From: Homoserinimonas sp. OAct 916
Lineage (GTDB): Bacteria; Actinomycetota; Actinomycetes; Actinomycetales; Microbacteriaceae
NCBI RefSeq assembly: GCF_003260275.1
Contig: NZ_QJHB01000017.1
Coordinates: 1 to 34,140 of the forward strand
Direction of reading: 5' to 3'
Length of the DNA stretch: 34,140 nucleotides
The notes beneath the pieces were generated by a model that was not told where the DNA came from, did no database searches, and was given only the letters and a program-made list of their open reading frames with translations. The translations under genes and the position numbers were made by a program. Below, one piece after another: positions 32,007 through 34,140 of this stretch (the first letter of the stretch is position 1; the number at the start of each line of letters is the position of its first letter).

Positions 32007-33420
32007 CCGCACCGGGCTCCTCTCCTTCATTCTTCACAGTTCTGGTCTTCCCAACATTGTTCTTCACAACATTCTTCTTCACCGTCGTCTTGGCAGCATC
32101 GCTCGTCAATGCAGCGCTTTCCGGAGCGTCGCTCTTCACGGCGACTTTCTTCAACGCAGCTTTCTTCGGAGAAGATTTCTTCGGCTCCGAATCGGCACGT
32201 GTCGGCTCCGACCGGGCAACGTCTTCAGTGTCGAGATCCGACGGAAGAGGATCCGCCGATGAAGTGCCCGTGGGGGCAGATTCGTCGATGACAGGATCAG
32301 TCTCAGAGGCGTCGTCAGCAGCGCCAACGACATCCGTTCCGGATCCAGATTCGGGTTCGTGTACGGCTTCGGATTCGGCGTCAGCTTCGGCTTCAGCTTC
32401 GGCTTCAGCTTCAGCTTCAGCTTCAGCTTCGACGATGTCTTCCGCGTCCTGGTCGGCGCTGGGCTCCAGCTCCTCCAGATCGATCTCTTCGATGTTGATC
32501 GTCTCGTCGTCGTCACCGGTGTGAACGCCTGCGGCTTCGTCCAAAGCCTCGACCGCGACCTCCGCACGCTGTCGCCAGGTTCGTCCCTCGTCCGCGCGGC
32601 CAAGTTCCTCGAGCACCTCGGCATAGGCGTGGAACAGGTCGGGACTGTAGGAGTATGCCCGCGTGGGGTCCAGCTGAGGCACCTCCAGTTCACGCAGGGC
32701 CTGTTCCGGGTGGCCCTGATCGAGGCGGGCGCCCGACATAGCGATGGCCAGCAGTGCCTGCGTTCCCGGGCTCAGTGTGCTCCGATCCACCGAACGCCCA
32801 AGCTCCAATGCCCGGTCGGGGCGGCCAATTCCACGCTCGCTGTCGACCATCAGCGGAAGCTGTTCGTTCGAACCGGAGATGCGGCGGTAGGTGCGCAGTT
32901 CCCTGAGGGCGAGGGCGAAGTCTCCGACCGAGTACGCGGTGATGGCTAGGGTCTCGCGAACAACGCCAATGCGTCCGGCCCGCCTGGCCGCCGACACGGC
33001 ATGCCGGTGTGCCAGCTTCGGATCCTCGTCGATCAGCCGGGCCACCATCACCAGATGCCTTGCGACGCCGTCGGCGTTCTCCTTGGTCAGCGTCTTCAGC
33101 TCGTTGCGGGCTATCCTGTCCAACTCTGCCGGCTCGACGTCGTCTGGAATCTCAGGGTCGTCGTGCCGACTGCGCACGGGTTTGAGCGCACGGGCCAGCT
33201 TCTCCTCTTCGGTCAGCGGCTCCGGCCGCCTGCCGGCGCGCTGCGAGTCACGACCTGATCGATCGCTGGAGGCGTCGCGACTTCCACGGTTCTTCTGGGC
33301 GCCGGCGTCACCGCTGCGGCTGCCGCCCGTGCGAGGCCGTGCATCGCGCGAAGTCCAGGCTTTCGTCCCTCGGGGCCGATGGTCCCGTGCGCCGTCTGGC
33401 CGGTTGGTTGAGTCGTTCAC
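31981..33420 (-). CDS. Tetratricopeptide-type conserved actinobacterial protein with acidic and KA-rich tail
   Basis: Residues ~90-310 are helical repeat (TPR-like), with repeated pairs such as RRAGRIGVVRETLAITAYSV and HPEQALRELEVPQLDPTRAY. No catalytic motif is seen; such proteins scaffold other proteins. The N-terminus is basic and disordered (about 75 residues). The C-terminal ~170 residues are disordered: an EA dipeptide run (residues ~340-355) and a Lys/Ala-rich end resembling nucleic-acid-binding tails. Start GTG 33420 has GGGAG 5 nt upstream. Function unknown; gene order (before HAD-tlyA) is conserved in actinobacteria. Confidence 0.82.
   Translation of the reverse strand: MNDSTNRPDGARDHRPRGTKAWTSRDARPRTGGSRSGDAGAQKNRGSRDASSDRSGRDSQRAGRRPEPLTEEEKLARALKPVRSRHDDPEIPDDVEPAELDRIARNELKTLTKENADGVARHLVMVARLIDEDPKLAHRHAVSAARRAGRIGVVRETLAITAYSVGDFALALRELRTYRRISGSNEQLPLMVDSERGIGRPDRALELGRSVDRSTLSPGTQALLAIAMSGARLDQGHPEQALRELEVPQLDPTRAYSYSPDLFHAYAEVLEELGRADEGRTWRQRAEVAVEALDEAAGVHTGDDDETINIEEIDLEELEPSADQDAEDIVEAEAEAEAEAEAEAEADAESEAVHEPESGSGTDVVGAADDASETDPVIDESAPTGTSSADPLPSDLDTEDVARSEPTRADSEPKKSSPKKAALKKVAVKSDAPESAALTSDAAKTTVKKNVVKNNVGKTRTVKNEGEEPGADAEPASTK
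32381..32432. repeat. 6-bp microsatellite encoding EA run
   Basis: Near-perfect GCTTC(A/G) hexanucleotide repeats encode about eight Glu-Ala pairs in the acidic C-terminal part of the TPR protein. Each step adds two residues and cannot shift the frame. Confidence 0.75.
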
Positions 33421-33632
33421 ACGAACTCCCTCTGTGTTGTTGTTTCCGGGTATCACGCTACCGTGTCTGGGCCGAGTACTGGTCGTGCCGTGTCACGAAC
33501 GGCGGGCGCGTGCTGTGCTGGTCTGGTCTGGTCTGGTTTGGTCTGTGCTGGTCGGGTGTCCAGTGTGCAATAGGTGAGGCTATCGGGGCCGGATTCCGTC
33601 ATCTGCTGCACGCTCGGCGCCCCGGAAGTGGG

Positions 33633-33672
33633 CCGGGCGGGTGTGGGGTGGCCCGGGCGGGTGTGGGGTGGC
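33633..33672. repeat. 20-bp tandem duplication beyond the rRNA terminator
   Basis: CCGGGCGGGTGTGGGGTGGC occurs at 33633-33652 and again at 33653-33672. It lies just downstream of the rRNA operon terminator on the minus strand. Confidence 0.75.
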
Positions 33673-33684
33673 GGGTTAACGACG

Positions 33685-33711
33685 GATGGCCACCCCGGTG
33701 GGGTGGCCATC
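33685..33711 (-). terminator. Strong rRNA operon terminator
   Basis: GATGGCCACCC / GGGTGGCCATC form an 11-bp GC-rich perfect stem with a 5-nt loop, placed about 20 bp downstream of the 5S gene on the minus strand. The tail on that strand is not U-rich, so it may need help from processing, but position and stem strength make it the obvious operon end. Confidence 0.8.
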
Positions 33712-33730
33712 AATCGTTTATCAAGTTAAG

Positions 33731-33847
33731 TCCGGCGGTGTCCTACTCTCCCACGAGGTCCCCCTCGCAGTACCATCGGCGCAAAGAGCCTTAGCTTCCG
33801 GGTTCGGAATGAGACCGGGCGTTTCCCTCTTGCTATAACCACCGAAA
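33731..33847 (-). rRNA. rrf: 5S ribosomal RNA
   Basis: The minus strand begins TTTCGGTGGTTATAGCAAGA, and includes CGCCCGGTCTCATTCCGAAC, GGAAGCTAAGGCTC, GCGCCGATGGTACTGC and GGGAGAGTAGGACACCGCC, the standard high-GC Gram-positive 5S landmarks. The ends pair into the terminal stem (TCGGTGG/ACACCGCCG). Ends could be off by one or two bases. Confidence 0.96.
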
Positions 33848-34019
33848 CAATCTGTGATGTTTCAGTTGAACCAACACCCCAACAACTGTGACCCGAAACC
33901 CTGCCGGCCCGTGTGACGGGGGCGACGTGGTCTGGGATCACACCTGGTGGTGTGTGTTCGTTCTCGACCGTACATCGAGAACCACAAAGTGGACGCAAAC
34001 AATAGCAATTAGAGTGTTA

Positions 34020-34140
34020 TCAAGTCTTCGACTTATTAGTACAGGTCAGCTCCATGAGTCTTTAGTCCTCACTTCCACATCCTGCCTATCAACCCGGTGG
34101 TCTAGCCGGGAGTCTCTCACCCTCAAAGGGGCATGGAAAT
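34020..34140 (-). rRNA. rrl: 23S ribosomal RNA, 3' end (partial)
   Basis: On the minus strand the last bases read ATAGGCAGGATGTGGAAGTG, GGAGCTGACCTGTACTAATA and end near GACTTGA, the standard 23S 3' tail. The gene continues to the right of the window. The 172-bp spacer to 5S has no tRNA. Confidence 0.96.

Larger units (their letters stand above)
33421..33730. other. Intergenic region before rRNA operon end
   Basis: No gene is seen. The stretch contains the upstream region of the TPR gene, a CTGGT-repeated tract (33515-33545), the 20-bp tandem repeat at 33633-33672 and the rRNA terminator at 33685-33711. Confidence 0.55.

Noticed and set aside
33515-33545. CTGGT-rich tract as promoter or regulatory site
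   Set aside because: Simple repeat with no -10/-35 arrangement; recorded only as part of the gap.

Overview
The window is high-GC DNA whose conserved genes and gene order are those of an actinobacterium. The closest match I can name is Microbacteriaceae (Leifsonia/Cryobacterium-like). Supporting points are the actinobacterial cluster TPR protein - HAD phosphatase - small ORF - tlyA - nadK - recN - pyrG - nudix - xerD ... parA - scpA - scpB - rluB - cmk - der, frequent GTG starts, TANNNT-type -10 boxes and possible leaderless starts. The family assignment is an inference from memory, not a search.

Layout. 1-1.5 kb: a decayed mobile-element end, with the tail of a serine-hydrolase gene (minus strand, running off the window) abutting a tyrosine integrase broken by an in-frame TGA. 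It faces the 3' end of a tRNA-Pro gene, the likely attachment target. 1.5-4.1 kb: tRNA-Pro(GGG), tRNA-Cys(GCA) and tRNA-Asp(GTC) on the minus strand, with an RtcB-type RNA ligase and an unrecognised 116-residue partner gene between them. 4.2-8.1 kb: unlinked small genes (cupin, J-domain protein, VOC protein, phosphoribosyltransferase, class IV aminotransferase). 8.4-13.9 kb: tightly overlapping minus-strand operon parA-scpA-scpB-rluB-cmk-der for chromosome organisation and ribosome biogenesis.

14.1-23.7 kb: a block lying between parA and xerD, genes I would expect to be adjacent. It holds a Kelch-like lipoprotein, cydA-cydB-cydD-cydC (cytochrome bd oxidase plus its ABC exporter), and a divergent blaI-type repressor with an M56 peptidase. 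Two near-identical CTAC-GTAG palindromes sit between cydA and blaI, exactly over the best cyd promoter candidate, so the bd oxidase is probably under BlaI/M56-type control. cydB, cydD and cydC each carry in-frame copies of the same palindromic, partly 60-bp-tandem element, placed in interdomain linkers or a C-terminal tail. This is the most unusual signal in the window.

23.8-33.4 kb: the other half of the housekeeping cluster (xerD, nudix, pyrG, recN, nadK, tlyA, small ORF, HAD phosphatase, TPR protein), all on the minus strand. 33.7-34.1 kb: the end of an rRNA operon on the minus strand (23S 3' end, 5S, strong terminator).

Short tandem duplications of 15, 16, 18 and 20 bp recur in gene ends, linkers and intergenic DNA (cupin stop, aminotransferase upstream region, CydC N-terminus, CydB tail, TlyA N-terminus, rRNA terminator region), suggesting a genome prone to slippage or repeat expansion.
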